DNA from: Porphyromonadaceae bacterium UBA7087
GTDB lineage: Bacteria; Bacteroidota; Bacteroidia; Bacteroidales; Muribaculaceae
NCBI GenBank assembly: GCA_002493515.1
Contig: DKYZ01000079.1
Span: forward strand, 1-29,974
Length of the DNA stretch: 29,974 nucleotides
Reading direction: 5' to 3'
In this document: positions 1 to 6,841 of the stretch, piece by piece
Layout: each line of letters opens with the position of its first letter
Position numbering within the stretch: position 1 is the first letter of the stretch
Position numbers and translations under genes: made by a program
Notes under the pieces: model-generated
Database searches by the model: none
What the model was told of the DNA's origin: nothing
The model's input: the letters and a program-made list of their open reading frames with translations, nothing else

Positions 1-49
1 TGCCGTTTCGGTTGCCAAGGCGGTTGCGGAGGGGCTGAAAAAGCAGTGA
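1..49 (+). CDS. 3' end of an upstream gene (partial)
   Basis: The window opens inside a reading frame (codons from base 2) that ends at TGA 47-49. Only the last 15 residues are present, an Ala/Val/Lys-rich helix-like tail ending in GLKKQ. Nothing can be said about function. The stop lies directly before the next gene's start, so it is probably the preceding gene of the same operon. Confidence 0.6.
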   Translation, partial: AVSVAKAVAEGLKKQ

Positions 50-51
50 GT

Positions 52-255
52 ATGGAATATCAAGACGATAAAATAAAGCGAATAGTAGCCGACATGGTGG
101 AGGTCGCCATCAAGAACGGCGAGCCGAACTTCTCCATAAGTGTATCGGGCGACAAAAGCACGATTGAGAGTGAGCAGGGGAATATTATAAGTCAACGAGC
201 CAATATCAAGAGAGTGTCATTATTCATCAACTTGGAGGACGTGGAAGATGATTAA
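52..255 (+). CDS. hypothetical phage protein, 67 aa
   Basis: This is a small protein of unknown function. It has an amphipathic N-terminal half (KIKRIVADMVEVAI) and a C-terminal strand pattern ending in the acidic EDVEDD. I chose ATG 52. A GTG at 46 would add two residues and overlap the upstream stop, and cannot be excluded. The 3' end overlaps the next gene by 8 bases, which indicates one operon with coupled translation. No membrane segment or signal peptide is visible. Confidence 0.6.
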   Translation: MEYQDDKIKRIVADMVEVAIKNGEPNFSISVSGDKSTIESEQGNIISQRANIKRVSLFINLEDVEDD

Positions 256-664
256 CATTAAGAGCCTTCGCATTGGAAGCCACGTCAGCGTTGACGGCAA
301 GAGGGTGAGAGTATGTGGAATTACTCGGCGCAAAATCGGGTATCATCATCCCGACGAGCGACCCGACGCGCATCTGCGTTATGCGAGGATTCACGAGGTT
401 GAGCCGATAAAGATAACTCCCGCGCTTTTGGAGGAGCTGGGGTTTGAGTGGCGCAAAGGCTCTGACAGTTGGCTACGGTATGAGAACTTATCCGAGGACG
501 GCTGTGATTGGGGCATTATCGCTTCGGAATACGGCTTTGACGGATGGTGGCAGATTATGTTCCGTCCGAGAGATAGTAGGCTCAGAAATGAGGTCTGTTG
601 CAAGTATCTGCATCAGCTTGAATCTATTCTTGCCCTGCATGGTGTCGAACTAATCAAAGAATGA
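248..664 (+). CDS. hypothetical Bacteroidales phage protein, 138 aa
   Basis: It resembles a family common in Bacteroides-type phages and mobile elements. An N-terminal small beta domain (RIGSHVSVDGKRVRVCGI) is followed by a central signature of the kind 'EPIKITPALLEELGF', then a Trp-rich second half (DWGIIASEYGFDGWWQ) and a C-terminal LHQLESILALHG helix. These proteins usually sit among accessory or replication genes; their function is unknown. The start overlaps the previous gene and the stop is one base before the next ATG, so it lies inside a compact operon. The family resemblance is from memory of sequence style, not from a search. Confidence 0.75.
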   Translation: MINIKSLRIGSHVSVDGKRVRVCGITRRKIGYHHPDERPDAHLRYARIHEVEPIKITPALLEELGFEWRKGSDSWLRYENLSEDGCDWGIIASEYGFDGWWQIMFRPRDSRLRNEVCCKYLHQLESILALHGVELIKE

Positions 665-665
665 T

Positions 666-1052
666 ATGGCACGAAAGAAAGAGATAAAGGTTGAGTCATT
701 CGACGAGTGGCGCGACAAAACCATAAAGGAGCTGACTCCCGAGGACTGGAATATAGCCATTCACGACATTAGATACGCCTTAAACGCATTGCTCGCGTTG
801 AAAGACAACGTTGTCACTCTGCAAATTCTAATGGGCGAGACATACAAGCACCTTCTGCGCGTCAAATATCCCAACGGAGACATCGACAAAATCAACGAGC
901 ATGACTTAAAGAAAGTCCGTGACAGAATAGAAGCCAATCTGATTGACTTGGAGCCGGCGTTGAACTCGGTCAAGCAGATAGAGCGTCTGCCGACTGTTGG
1001 CGAGATAGTGAGAATGATTGAGGCTAACCCCGACAAAACAATCAGCTTATAA
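666..1052 (+). CDS. hypothetical protein, 128 aa, mostly helical
   Basis: The protein has unknown function. It begins with the basic stretch MARKKEIK and is rich in Leu, Glu and Lys with heptad-like spacing through the middle (YALNALLALKDNVVTLQILMGETY), suggesting a helical bundle or short coiled coil. No catalytic motif or membrane helix is seen. Its TAA overlaps the next ATG by one base (TAATG), so the following gene is probably translated by coupled re-initiation. Confidence 0.65.
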   Translation: MARKKEIKVESFDEWRDKTIKELTPEDWNIAIHDIRYALNALLALKDNVVTLQILMGETYKHLLRVKYPNGDIDKINEHDLKKVRDRIEANLIDLEPALNSVKQIERLPTVGEIVRMIEANPDKTISL

Positions 1053-1255
1053 TGATAGAGAGCAAGGAGCGCGAGGCGTACAGAATGAAGTGCAAGCACT
1101 ACAACTATGCGAGCGACCATTGCAGCAAGCAGTCGCATGGCAGGAAGCGATTCAATCTGCCTTATGCGCCTTATGTCGAGTTTGTGGATTTCGTCTGCAC
1201 TCCCGACTGCAACTGCGAGAGAATGAAAAGGTACGACAAACTAAACAAGAAATAA
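1052..1255 (+). CDS. small cysteine-rich protein, 67 aa
   Basis: This 67-residue basic protein has five cysteines at 14, 24, 49, 53 and 55 and several histidines (16, 23, 29). The arrangement, with a closing C-x3-C-x-C, could bind zinc; that is inference. Its function is unknown. It is coupled to the gene before it through a TAATG junction and ends two bases before the next ATG at 1258. Confidence 0.6.
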   Translation: MIESKEREAYRMKCKHYNYASDHCSKQSHGRKRFNLPYAPYVEFVDFVCTPDCNCERMKRYDKLNKK

Positions 1256-1257
1256 CC

Positions 1258-1545
1258 ATGACAAAAGAAGCGATTTTATTAGCCGTGGCAAAGGAATATG
1301 ATGTTACAGAAGTAGACATTATGAGCCATTGCCGGACGCAGCCTCTTGCCGAGGCAAGGCAGATGGCGATGTATATATTGCACCGGGAGCTTCATATGTC
1401 CAAATCCGGCACCGGCAGGATATTTGGACGCTCCCATTCGTCGGTATGCTACGACGTCGCGAGAATCGGCGATTTGCTGACGGTGGATAAATCCGTCAGA
1501 GGTCGCTACGAAAGAATCATGAACGAATTGAGAAAGGAGGCATGA
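1258..1545 (+). CDS. DnaA C-terminal domain-like DNA-binding protein, 95 aa
   Basis: The protein matches the plan of domain IV of the replication initiator DnaA, the helix-turn-helix that binds DnaA boxes. An 'EARQMAMYILHREL' helix is followed by 'GTGRIFGRSHSSVCYDVARI', which corresponds to the DnaA signature 'GxRDHSTVxxAxxxI'. The AAA+ ATPase domain is absent; the whole protein is little more than this domain. It could bind DnaA-box-like sites on host or phage DNA and act as regulator, competitor or replication helper. I chose ATG 1258: the frame is open back to 1018, but that stretch lies over the preceding gene and reads as noise. The stop is one base before the next ATG. Confidence 0.75.
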   Translation: MTKEAILLAVAKEYDVTEVDIMSHCRTQPLAEARQMAMYILHRELHMSKSGTGRIFGRSHSSVCYDVARIGDLLTVDKSVRGRYERIMNELRKEA

Positions 1546-1546
1546 T

Positions 1547-1960
1547 ATGGGAGACGAGGATAATGTATTATCCGGCGAACGGATGCTATTTATAGGCAAA
1601 TCCGAAGCCGATATGAAGCCGCTCGGAAAGGTGGTGGAGTGCAGCACAAGCTTTGAATCCGAGGAAGAAGCGGATTATATTCCGACTAAGGACAATTTCT
1701 CGTTATCGTTTGAAGTGCCGAGTCTCTCCAAGTGGTTTGATGAAAATCCGAATCTCAAACCGATACAAGAAGCGCAGGATATGCTTACACGACTGCGCGA
1801 CTACCACGCCATGTGGCATAAGTACTACGGCATGGGTATGCGCAAGGAGCGCAGAAAGATTGAGCGTAGTTACAACGCGCTCGCACGGCGTTTTGCGCTT
1901 CATTGCAAGATTTACAATATAACCACTAGACCGAATAATAATCAACCTAAAAATCGATAA
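1547..1960 (+). CDS. hypothetical phage protein, 137 aa
   Basis: Its function is unknown. The first 45 residues are acidic and probably loosely folded. The second half is strongly basic and helical, with repeated Arg/Lys (MGMRKERRKIERSYNALARRF), which suggests binding to nucleic acid or packing against another helix. The stop TAA is four bases before the next gene, in the same operon. Confidence 0.65.
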   Translation: MGDEDNVLSGERMLFIGKSEADMKPLGKVVECSTSFESEEEADYIPTKDNFSLSFEVPSLSKWFDENPNLKPIQEAQDMLTRLRDYHAMWHKYYGMGMRKERRKIERSYNALARRFALHCKIYNITTRPNNNQPKNR

Positions 1961-1964
1961 TAAA

Positions 1965-2198
1965 ATGGAAAAAGAAAAAGAATCATTATTGAGATTGGGA
2001 ATCTCGTTCAAAGCCGACCGCAAATATTTCAACAAGCATGGCAAGGAGGCGGTTGTGGAGCATGACAAGAAATCCGTCGTTGAATCCATCGTCAGAGCCA
2101 TCCGCGAGAAGCCCGATGAAATCATCCATTGGGAGATTGAAGAAATGCCGGACGGAGAGTCGTCAACAACCGGATTCATTGAGTTTAAGAAACCATAA
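1965..2198 (+). CDS. hypothetical protein, 77 aa
   Basis: This is a small charged protein of unknown function, mixed alpha/beta by appearance, ending in the strand-like GFIEFKKP. It lies directly upstream of the head protein-toxin gene with a 5-base gap, so it may be co-transcribed and co-translated with it. No toxin-immunity, chaperone or portal motif is recognisable. Confidence 0.6.
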   Translation: MEKEKESLLRLGISFKADRKYFNKHGKEAVVEHDKKSVVESIVRAIREKPDEIIHWEIEEMPDGESSTTGFIEFKKP

Positions 2199-2203
2199 TC
2201 ATC

Positions 2204-5200
2204 ATGCCAAAGCCGAAGATTCCGAATCAGCGAAAGGCGCAGCTTGAACACAAGAAGCGCATAGAGCGTTATGTCGCGCTCATAAATCAGCTCTACGACA
2301 AGCTCAACAAGGAAGCCTCCAAGCTTGCCCTTGCGACCGACCACGACCCTGCAAAGCAATTCCTTTGGAGCGACTATCCGCAGACAAAGGCGGCTCTTGA
2401 AAAGCTGCAATCACAATTTATCTCAGAAATGCAGGCTATCATCATGGCGGGAACTTCGGCTGAATGGAAAGAGTCAAACCTCGTTCAAGACCTTATAGCA
2501 AAGAAGTTGCTGAAGGCTTATACCGGTTCAACCAAATCCGGAGAGGAATACACGCGCTACTTTGAGACCAATCCGGCATCCCTGCAAGCCTTTCAGCAGC
2601 GCAGAGCTGCCGGAATGAATCTCTCGACGCGGGTTTGGAATCTCTCGGAGCAATACAAGACTGAGCTTGAAATGGCGGTCAGCGCGGCAATCGAGCCGGG
2701 GACGTCTGCCATGGAGCTTGCTGCCGACATCAAGAAGTATCTCAACGAGCCGGACATAATGTTCAGACGGTTCCGCTATAAGGACGAGAACGGCGAATGG
2801 AAGCGCAAGTGGAAACAGAAAATCATGGGCAGTGACGGCAAGGTTCATTTCATCGATGCCGATCCCACGGAATATCATCCCGGGCGCGGTGTCTATCGCT
2901 CTTCGGCCCGCAATGCGCAGCGTCTTGCCCGGACAGAGATAAATATGGCTTACCGCACGGCGGAGCAGGAGCGGTGGCGGCAGTTTGACTTCGTTGTGGG
3001 CTATGAGGTCAAGACTACACAGAACGGCAGGCATGTGGAGGATATTTGCGATTGCCTCGCGGGGAAATACCGCAAGGATTTCAAGTTTCTTGGTTGGCAT
3101 CCAGCCTGTTATGAAGGAGATATGGAGGTATTAACAAATGCCGGATGGAGACAATTTAAAGATATTTCTAACAATGATTTAATTATGTCACTCAATCCCG
3201 ATAATAGGGAGTTGGAATACGTATCAATTGTCGATAGGCAATGCTATGACTTCGATGGAAAGCTGGTGCGATTTTTCAATAAGTCGCTCGATTGCGCCGT
3301 TACGCCGGAGCACAGGATGGTATATCTTAACAAGGGCGATGGTAGAATTAAATATTGTCCAGCATCCGAATTTAGAATGACCATGGGCGCATTTTATCGC
3401 GGCGCGATGTATGATGCAGAGGAAAGGGAGTGGTTTGAAATTGAGGGCAGAAAGATTCGTTTTGATGATTATTGTGCCTTTATGGGGTACTACCTGTCAG
3501 ACGGCAGCTTACAGAGTGGAACAGGGGTAACTATAGCGCAACAGGCAGGTCGTTTTGCTTTCTACGATATAGCTGATACAATTGCCAAAATGGGATACAA
3601 TATCTCATTTACCCCCAATGTTATAAATATCTATAATTCCGCTTTAAATCGCTATCTCTCGCAGTTTGGTACTTGTCTGAATAAATATATTCCAAATGAG
3701 ATAAAAACCGCATCAAAACGCCAAATTCAGATTTTCCTTGACGCTTTTATCAAATGCGATGGTCATACGCGTAAATGCAAGTCGTTTGTGGGTAATCATG
3801 GCAATACTTTCCATTCTGATAAAGAGGAGCGGATGTACTTCACAACCTCCGAACGGCTTGCTGGAGATTTGTCTGAACTGATTCTAAAGGTTGGGCATAG
3901 ACCCTCTTTTGAATTTCAAGAGCCGAAAACTGCTATTAAAAAAGATGGTTCTATTATAAAAAGTAACTATCTATGTTATAGAATCCGCGAATGTTATTCT
4001 ACAACGGCAACCGTATTCAAAAAAGAGTTGATGCCGTATTCCGGCAAGGTTTATGACTTAACTCTTGAACGGAACCACATAATGTACGTCCGCAGAAATG
4101 GCAAATGTTTCTGGGGGTCAAACTGCATGTGTTACTCCATCCCCATCTTAAAGACCGAGGACGAGTTCTTTGATGATGAGGATGCGCCGAGCGTCAACGA
4201 GGTTGAGGATGTACCGCAGGGATTCAAGGACTGGATAAGGAATAATGAAGGCCGTATAAATGCCGCAGAGAAGCGCGGGACCTTGCCTTATTTCATCCGT
4301 GACAATCGGGACGAGGTGGATAGGATATTGCATCCGGATAAGGAAGCGGAGAATGCCGCGCAATCGCAAATTAAAAAATCGGCAGAGACTGTCGTAAATC
4401 CAAAGCCGGAACCCCATAAGCCGTCGGCGCAGGAAAAGAATCATCAGGAACTTGCAAAGGTTCTCGGTGTCGAGCAGGGCGAGCCTATGAGTTTTGAGAA
4501 AGCCAACGAGATGCGCGGCAATCCCTACTACAAGAAAGGGGTCAAGTATAGGGTCAACTGTCAGTGCTCGGTACTTGCCAATGAAATGCGGCGACGCGGA
4601 TTTGATGTCGAGGCATACGGCAACACCAAACAGGACTGGTATATGCCCTCAGTACTCGCCAAGAAGCCGGAGATTGCCTTCTTTGACGCTAATGGCAATC
4701 CTCCGGCGGCAATCGGCATAAAATTCAACGGCGACCTCTTGACCTCATTGCAGGGAGAAATGAAAGAGCCGGGGCGTTATCATCTACGTTTCCGGTTCCA
4801 GAACGATGGCGGTCATGTAATAACCGCAGAACGTCTCGCTGACGGCTCCTTGCGTATATACGACCCTCAGAGCGGAAAGATAATCAAGAATTTCTCCGAA
4901 TATACCTCAAAGGTCAAAGGCGATTCGTTTGAGTATTACCGCGTAGATAACCTGCAAATCAATCCGGATGTGGCAAAGGGGAGTGTCAAACTTGCCAAAA
5001 GCAAGGGCGATGCACCGAGGATGCAGCTTCCAGAAATCAAGGACTTTCTTGAAAAGGGATGGTATGGCGAAATAAAAGCCGATATAGCAGACTATATCAA
5101 GAAGAGAAACATCGCCACGACCAATAGAGAGAAGGTTAAACTCGATATTGAAATGGTGAAGAATGGAGAATTTGTCAAATCGGAGTATCATTCCACGGCA

Positions 5201-5656
5201 AAAGGCTCTATCTTTGCCACCGAGGAACTTCCGAAGAAGATTGATAAAAGCAACCTGGAGTTATCGAAGAATATCCAGATGGCGAAAAAGATGGTCAACA
5301 ATGGTTATGATGTATATCTGCTTAGTAACCCCCGAAGCGGCAAGAGTGCGGACTTCATTTTCTCCAAAGGAGGCAAGGTATATTATACTGAGGGGAAGCT
5401 TTCAACCGGAAAGAATTCACTCGGTCATAACCTCGCAAAGGGAAGCACTCAGTCAGAAAGGATATTGGTTGACCTGACAGGCACCAACGATACCAACTAC
5501 ATCACTACGCGAATTGAAGAAGCGTTTAAGAACAATTCAGACTTGAAAGAAGTGATGTTGTTAAAGGGAGGACGATTGATTTCTATCATGGAGCTGACAG
5601 TCCAGAGAAAAGACTTTAATCGATACTTCAAACGAATATGGGAGCAGAAAAAATAA
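2204..5656 (+). CDS. MuF-type minor head protein with an intein and C-terminal papain-fold and nuclease toxin domains
   Basis: This is a 1150-residue precursor. Residues 1-301 plus 641 to about 720 form a phage Mu gpF-like minor head domain, with RLARTEINMAYRTAEQERW, then HPA joined after splicing to CMCYSIPIL, the family's HPxCxC motif. An intein fills residues 302-640; the spliced product would have 811 residues. Residues about 735-930 look like a papain-fold toxin domain (Tox-PL type, protease or glutamine deamidase), with candidate triad Cys786, His871 (GGHVITAE) and Asp887 (YDPQSG). Residues about 1000-1150 resemble the CdiA-C tRNase domain: NGYDVYLL, then Asp1050, Glu1063 and Lys1065 as a D-x12-ExK nuclease core, then QSERILVDL. 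MuF proteins sit in the capsid near the portal, and MuF fusions to toxins are a known class in temperate phages. Delivery with the DNA is inference. Confidence 0.88.
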   Translation: MPKPKIPNQRKAQLEHKKRIERYVALINQLYDKLNKEASKLALATDHDPAKQFLWSDYPQTKAALEKLQSQFISEMQAIIMAGTSAEWKESNLVQDLIAKKLLKAYTGSTKSGEEYTRYFETNPASLQAFQQRRAAGMNLSTRVWNLSEQYKTELEMAVSAAIEPGTSAMELAADIKKYLNEPDIMFRRFRYKDENGEWKRKWKQKIMGSDGKVHFIDADPTEYHPGRGVYRSSARNAQRLARTEINMAYRTAEQERWRQFDFVVGYEVKTTQNGRHVEDICDCLAGKYRKDFKFLGWHPACYEGDMEVLTNAGWRQFKDISNNDLIMSLNPDNRELEYVSIVDRQCYDFDGKLVRFFNKSLDCAVTPEHRMVYLNKGDGRIKYCPASEFRMTMGAFYRGAMYDAEEREWFEIEGRKIRFDDYCAFMGYYLSDGSLQSGTGVTIAQQAGRFAFYDIADTIAKMGYNISFTPNVINIYNSALNRYLSQFGTCLNKYIPNEIKTASKRQIQIFLDAFIKCDGHTRKCKSFVGNHGNTFHSDKEERMYFTTSERLAGDLSELILKVGHRPSFEFQEPKTAIKKDGSIIKSNYLCYRIRECYSTTATVFKKELMPYSGKVYDLTLERNHIMYVRRNGKCFWGSNCMCYSIPILKTEDEFFDDEDAPSVNEVEDVPQGFKDWIRNNEGRINAAEKRGTLPYFIRDNRDEVDRILHPDKEAENAAQSQIKKSAETVVNPKPEPHKPSAQEKNHQELAKVLGVEQGEPMSFEKANEMRGNPYYKKGVKYRVNCQCSVLANEMRRRGFDVEAYGNTKQDWYMPSVLAKKPEIAFFDANGNPPAAIGIKFNGDLLTSLQGEMKEPGRYHLRFRFQNDGGHVITAERLADGSLRIYDPQSGKIIKNFSEYTSKVKGDSFEYYRVDNLQINPDVAKGSVKLAKSKGDAPRMQLPEIKDFLEKGWYGEIKADIADYIKKRNIATTNREKVKLDIEMVKNGEFVKSEYHSTAKGSIFATEELPKKIDKSNLELSKNIQMAKKMVNNGYDVYLLSNPRSGKSADFIFSKGGKVYYTEGKLSTGKNSLGHNLAKGSTQSERILVDLTGTNDTNYITTRIEEAFKNNSDLKEVMLLKGGRLISIMELTVQRKDFNRYFKRIWEQKK
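3107..4123 (+). other. intein (339 aa) with LAGLIDADG homing endonuclease, in frame inside the MuF gene
   Basis: The element is codons 302-640 of the host gene. The N-terminal splice residue is Cys302 in CYEGDMEVLT (block A). Block B is VTPEHRMVY with Thr367 and His370. The two LAGLIDADG helices are FMGYYLSDGS (426-435, Asp433) and FLDAFIKCDG (511-520, Asp519). Block F is VYDLTLERNH with His625. The C-terminal residue is Asn640, followed by Cys641 as the +1 nucleophile, so all core splicing residues are present. The penultimate residue is Ser639 instead of the usual His, a tolerated but less common variant that often slows Asn cyclisation. Removing it restores HPACMCY, the normal MuF motif. 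Its bases are visibly more AT-rich than the exteins, as expected for a mobile element. Confidence 0.93.
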
Positions 5657-5677
5657 TAGCCACTAAAATAGCGGCTA
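5645..5677 (-). terminator. intrinsic terminator of the leftward noncoding RNA
   Basis: Read on the - strand, TAGCCGCTA-TTT-TAGTGGCTA (5677 to 5657) forms a 9-bp stem with one mismatch, followed by TTATTTTTT (5656 to 5648). This is the form of a Rho-independent terminator. On the + strand the same stem has no following T run, so it should stop only leftward transcription. Confidence 0.8.
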
Positions 5678-5806
5678 CTAATAACTACACCTCCGTAGAT
5701 ATGTAGTTTCACGAACTTAATCGGTTTCGCTCGATACTATCCAAGGTTCATAAAGACCCTCTTCGTCCGGTAAAGAACTTCAGGTAATGGCTTGCGCCAA
5801 TCCTGC
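5648..5806 (-). ncRNA. probable structured small RNA, about 160 nt, antisense to the end of the toxin gene
   Basis: The stretch lies between a full Bacteroidales-type promoter (5811-5842) and an intrinsic terminator (5645-5677), both on the - strand. No convincing protein is encoded between them. The transcript can fold: near its 5' end TGGC-GCAA-GCCA (5799 to 5788) is a stem with a GNRA tetraloop. A central AACTACA/TGTAGTT stem (5708 to 5683, 7 bp) has a 12-base loop holding GGAGG. AAGTTC can pair with GAACcTT around a domain of about 25 bases. The 3' end overlaps the last bases of the MuF toxin gene in antisense. I do not recognise the family. A regulator of the toxin or of the head gene transcript is one possibility (inference). 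The exact start was estimated from the promoter. Confidence 0.72.
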
Positions 5807-5810
5807 GATG

Positions 5811-5842
5811 CAAAAGTAATAAAACTTTGAATATCTAACAAA
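5811..5842 (-). promoter_or_regulatory. Bacteroidales-type promoter for the small RNA
   Basis: On the - strand, TTTG (5842 to 5839), 20 bases, then TACTTTTG (5818 to 5811) match TTTG-N19-21-TAnnTTTG. Transcription would start near 5805. The -33 box overlaps the ATG of the rightward gene that begins at 5842. Confidence 0.8.
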
Positions 5843-6090
5843 TGAAAGAGCAAGAAATATTGAGATTCGCCCGAAAAAGCATCTTCGACACCGTCAAAAG
5901 GCTTGGAGAGTGGAAAGGCTGCGAGGTATGGGAACCGGGCTTCTCTGACGGCCAGACGCGCTACATCGGCTTCCCGCAGTTCATCCTCGTCAAGGGTGAT
6001 TATGTCCGCTGGACTGCCGACTGGGAAGAGAGCCGGGCGATAATGGATAAGTTATATTCCAATGAAGATGAATATCTTTCATATCGCTAA
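5842..6090 (+). CDS. hypothetical 82-aa protein directly after the toxin gene; possible immunity partner
   Basis: This is a soluble protein of unknown function with a compact alpha/beta look: an N-terminal helix (EILRFARKSIFDTVKRLG), a strand-turn-strand region with WKGCEVWEP, then YIGFPQFILVKGD and an acidic end. It is the first gene on the same strand after the MuF toxin, which is where immunity genes of polymorphic toxins usually stand. That position is the only reason to suggest immunity; no immunity family is recognised. It is separated from the toxin by the leftward small RNA, and its start codon overlaps that RNA's promoter. It ends 4 bases inside the convergent gene on the - strand. 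Confidence 0.65.
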   Translation: MKEQEILRFARKSIFDTVKRLGEWKGCEVWEPGFSDGQTRYIGFPQFILVKGDYVRWTADWEESRAIMDKLYSNEDEYLSYR

Positions 6091-6266
6091 TCTTTATCAT
6101 AATCAAACACATTGTCGGCGATGACACTTGTATCTGGGTAAGATATTTCTTCATCTCCCACATAAATAGCAACACATTCGTCAATATAATTGGCACATAT
6201 TGTAGCATTATACTTCGCCAACAGTTCTTTCAGTTCCGTGAGGAATTGTGTCTTTTTATCTTCCAT
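6087..6266 (-). CDS. small acidic protein, 59 aa
   Basis: This short gene starts at ATG 6266 and ends with TAG 6087-6089. The 59-residue product is acidic, especially its last third (VGDEEISYPD and DNVFDYDKD), with an N-terminal helix MEDKKTQFLTELKELLAKY and two cysteines. Its function is unknown, though the style resembles small Bacteroidales phage proteins. It has its own promoter-like sequence just upstream, while its stop overlaps the stop of the convergent + gene. Confidence 0.65.
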   Translation of the reverse strand: MEDKKTQFLTELKELLAKYNATICANYIDECVAIYVGDEEISYPDTSVIADNVFDYDKD

Positions 6267-6270
6267 GCCG

Positions 6271-6300
6271 CAAAGATAGCGTTTATTTTCGAGGTTTCAA
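6271..6300 (-). promoter_or_regulatory. candidate promoter for the 59-aa gene
   Basis: On the - strand, TTG (6300-6298), 19 bases, then TATCTTTG (6278 to 6271) fit the TTTG/TAnnTTTG pattern, with ATTG in place of TTTG. The -7 box is only 4 bases from the ATG at 6266, so the transcript would be nearly leaderless or start inside the gene; this lowers confidence. Confidence 0.45.
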
Positions 6301-6774
6301 TCTCTGCTCTATATATTTCAGGTATTTCTTATGCAGCGAAGCGTTGAAGGTCTCGTTGTTGACCACGAGGTCGCAGAGCTGTGGATTGATGGAAGTCAGC
6401 GAAGACGAGAATTTCTCGGCCTGTCTTATAAGCTCACGGAATCCGGGAGGCAGCACCACCCCGCCGAGATTATGCTTGTTGCAGATGTCCACAAGCATAT
6501 CTGAGATTTCAACGAGGAAGTCCGCCACAAGATGCGCTTCAATCATCAGAGGGATGAGTCCCAATTCGTCAATCTGTTGCTGCGACAGAACCTCCTTGAC
6601 CGGCTTGGGCTTCAGGGATTCCTCGTATTCATCGGCCTCCTGAATCATCCTCTCCACCATCTGGATTTCATTGTGGAGCTTCTGGGCCTCCATGTATTTG
6701 CCGGAGCGGAGTAGACGCCCACGGCGTCCCTCCAACTCGTTGAGCTGCTCTTTGTATCTCTGTTTGCGTGTCAT
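6283..6774 (-). CDS. hypothetical phage protein, 163 aa, coiled-coil N terminus
   Basis: Residues 1-60 are highly charged and helical (MTRKQRYKEQLNELEGRRGR, then KLHNEIQMVERMIQEADEYEE), a likely coiled coil. The rest is a mixed, more hydrophobic domain (LVEISDMLVDICNKHNLGGV, then LPPGFRELIRQAEKF) ending in a basic tail. It looks like a known type of uncharacterised Bacteroidales phage protein. It is the largest gene of the leftward block and lies after a GC-rich hairpin that separates it from the gene before it. Confidence 0.72.
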   Translation of the reverse strand: MTRKQRYKEQLNELEGRRGRLLRSGKYMEAQKLHNEIQMVERMIQEADEYEESLKPKPVKEVLSQQQIDELGLIPLMIEAHLVADFLVEISDMLVDICNKHNLGGVVLPPGFRELIRQAEKFSSSLTSINPQLCDLVVNNETFNASLHKKYLKYIEQRLKPRK

Positions 6775-6792
6775 TGTTTTTGTTTAATGGCT

Positions 6793-6834
6793 CCCGGCGG
6801 CGGTGTCGCTCCACTGTGGTTCTCCACCGCCGGG
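6793..6834 (-). repeat. GC-rich inverted repeat between two leftward genes
   Basis: CCCGGCGG (6793-6800) and CCGCCGGG (6827-6834) form a perfect 8-bp stem, with a partly paired 26-base interior. Neither strand has a following T run, so it is not a clear terminator. It may be an attenuator, an mRNA processing or stability element, or a protein site. Confidence 0.55.
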
Positions 6835-6841
6835 ATGGGTG

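Noticed and set aside
1018..1257. N-terminal extension of the DnaA-like gene
   Set aside because: The extra 80 residues lie over two real genes in another frame and look random; ATG 1258 gives a complete domain.
5497..5712. 71-residue leftward frame beginning MKLHIYGG inside the small RNA region
   Set aside because: Most of it lies antisense to the MuF gene and runs through the terminator hairpin; the composition is not protein-like. The promoter-terminator pair fits an RNA better.
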